9,830 bases of DNA from Cellvibrionales bacterium UBA2511. GTDB taxonomy: Bacteria; Pseudomonadota; Gammaproteobacteria; Pseudomonadales; Porticoccaceae. Of the stretch, positions 9,018 to 9,830 are shown in pieces (position 1 is the stretch's first letter; each line of letters starts with the position of its first letter). The notes below the pieces were generated by a model. That model was not told the DNA's origin, made no database searches, and was given only the letters and a program-made list of their open reading frames with translations. The stretch is taken from assembly GCA_002341315.1 (NCBI GenBank), contig DDNV01000008.1, positions 3,649 to 13,478 on the forward strand, written 5' to 3'. Both the position numbers and the translations under genes were made by a program.

Positions 9018-9830
9018 TTATTTCTTTTTCGCTGAAGCCGCTTCTATCTGACGGGTGATCATCCACTGTTGAAGGATCGAAAGAAGGTTGTTTACTGTCC
9101 AGTAAAGCACCAGGCCGGCCGGAAAAAACATAAAGAAAAAAGTAAAGGCAATTGGCATCATTTGCATGATTTTTGCTTGAGTAGGGTCTGGAGGCGTGGG
9201 ATTCAACTTCTGTTGAATAAACATGCTGGCACCCATGAGCAACGGCAGGATAAACAGCGGATCCTTGACGGATAAATCCTGAATCCAGAGTATCCAGGGC
9301 GCATGTCGCAACTCCACACTCTCAAACAACACCCAATAAAGCGCAATGAAAACCGGCATCTGCACTAGGATTGGCAGGCACCCACCCATGGGATTAACCT
9401 TTTCACGCTTGTACAGGTTCATTGTCTCCTGGGAGAGTTTCTGGCGATCATCCCCGTAGAGATCTTTCAGGCGCATCATTTCTGGCTGCAAGCGACGCAT
9501 GTTCGCCATGGAACGATAGCTGGTAGCTGACAGTTTGTAGAATGCCGCCTTGATGAAGATGGTCAAAAGAATAATCGACCAACCCCAATTTCCGATCAAT
9601 TCGTGCAGCTGGTAGAGCACCCAGAACAACGGTTTGGAAACCCACCAGAGCCAACCGTAATCCACGGTCAAATCAAGGTAAGGGGAAATCTTTTCCAGCC
9701 TGTATTGATCTTTGGGGCCAGCATAAAATTCGGCCCTGAACTCCCCGGTAGTGCCGGGTTCAACTAATTTCTGAGGCGAAGTAAAACCGATGGCATAAAG
9801 AGCCTGATTGCCAAGCTGACGCAGTGAAAA
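9018..9830 (-). CDS. yidC: membrane protein insertase YidC (C-terminal half; start beyond window)
   Basis: YidC inserts and folds inner-membrane proteins, alone or with SecYEG. The frame is open to the right edge, so 270 C-terminal residues are visible out of roughly 550 in the family. The TTG at 9671 is not a start. The end of the large periplasmic domain ([20 protein letters not shown]) leads into [21 protein letters not shown]. The insertase core follows, with membrane segments [49 protein letters not shown] and [20 protein letters not shown]. The conserved positive residue in the groove is Lys in TIFIKAAFY, where E. coli has Arg366; I recall Lys in Pseudomonas too. The basic tail AASAKKK is typical and suits ribosome contact. 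A terminator follows the stop. Confidence 0.97.
   Translation of the reverse strand, partial: FSLRQLGNQALYAIGFTSPQKLVEPGTTGEFRAEFYAGPKDQYRLEKISPYLDLTVDYGWLWWVSKPLFWVLYQLHELIGNWGWSIILLTIFIKAAFYKLSATSYRSMANMRRLQPEMMRLKDLYGDDRQKLSQETMNLYKREKVNPMGGCLPILVQMPVFIALYWVLFESVELRHAPWILWIQDLSVKDPLFILPLLMGASMFIQQKLNPTPPDPTQAKIMQMMPIAFTFFFMFFPAGLVLYWTVNNLLSILQQWMITRQIEAASAKKK

Overview
This window is the replication-origin neighbourhood of a gammaproteobacterial chromosome. It carries dnaA, dnaN, recF and gyrB in that transcriptional order on the minus strand. A PlsC-type acyltransferase gene converges on gyrB, which is the layout I remember from Pseudomonas and relatives. The protein sequences read as free-living, mid-GC gammaproteobacteria of the Pseudomonadales/Cellvibrionales type. 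I cannot place the species from sequence alone.

Layout from left to right. Positions 1-693 (+) hold the 3' part of a plsC-like gene cut by the window start. Positions 781-954 (+) hold a 57-residue arginine-rich protein built from DRR/GRR repeats. A bidirectional intrinsic terminator at about 984-1013 separates these from gyrB. Positions 1031-7262 (-) are the replication operon, read dnaA > dnaN > recF > gyrB. Two perfect 16-bp parS palindromes lie inside recF. Positions 7263-7605 contain no gene: this is an AT-rich stretch with three perfect DnaA boxes, and it is the best oriC and dnaA-promoter candidate. Positions 7606-8979 (-) are mnmE. A strong intrinsic terminator hairpin at 8988-9010 follows yidC, whose 3' half runs off the right edge (9018-9830).

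DnaA opens the origin, DnaN is the polymerase clamp, RecF works at gapped or stalled forks and GyrB is the ATPase subunit of gyrase. The parS sites would load ParB for origin segregation. MnmE modifies tRNA wobble uridines and YidC inserts membrane proteins; both normally belong to the rpmH-rnpA-yidD-yidC-mnmE cluster next to dnaA.

The main oddity is the orientation of that cluster. In the usual gammaproteobacterial plan rpmH diverges from dnaA across the origin. Here the 3' end of mnmE faces the 5' end of dnaA and both are transcribed the same way, as if the block had been inverted. If the origin is where the DnaA boxes are, mnmE and yidC would be read head-on to the right-moving fork.

I found no mobile elements, CRISPR arrays, tRNA or rRNA genes, and no clearly novel multi-gene system. 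The window is mostly core housekeeping. Its points of interest are the gene arrangement, the parS pair, the origin candidate and the small repeat protein.
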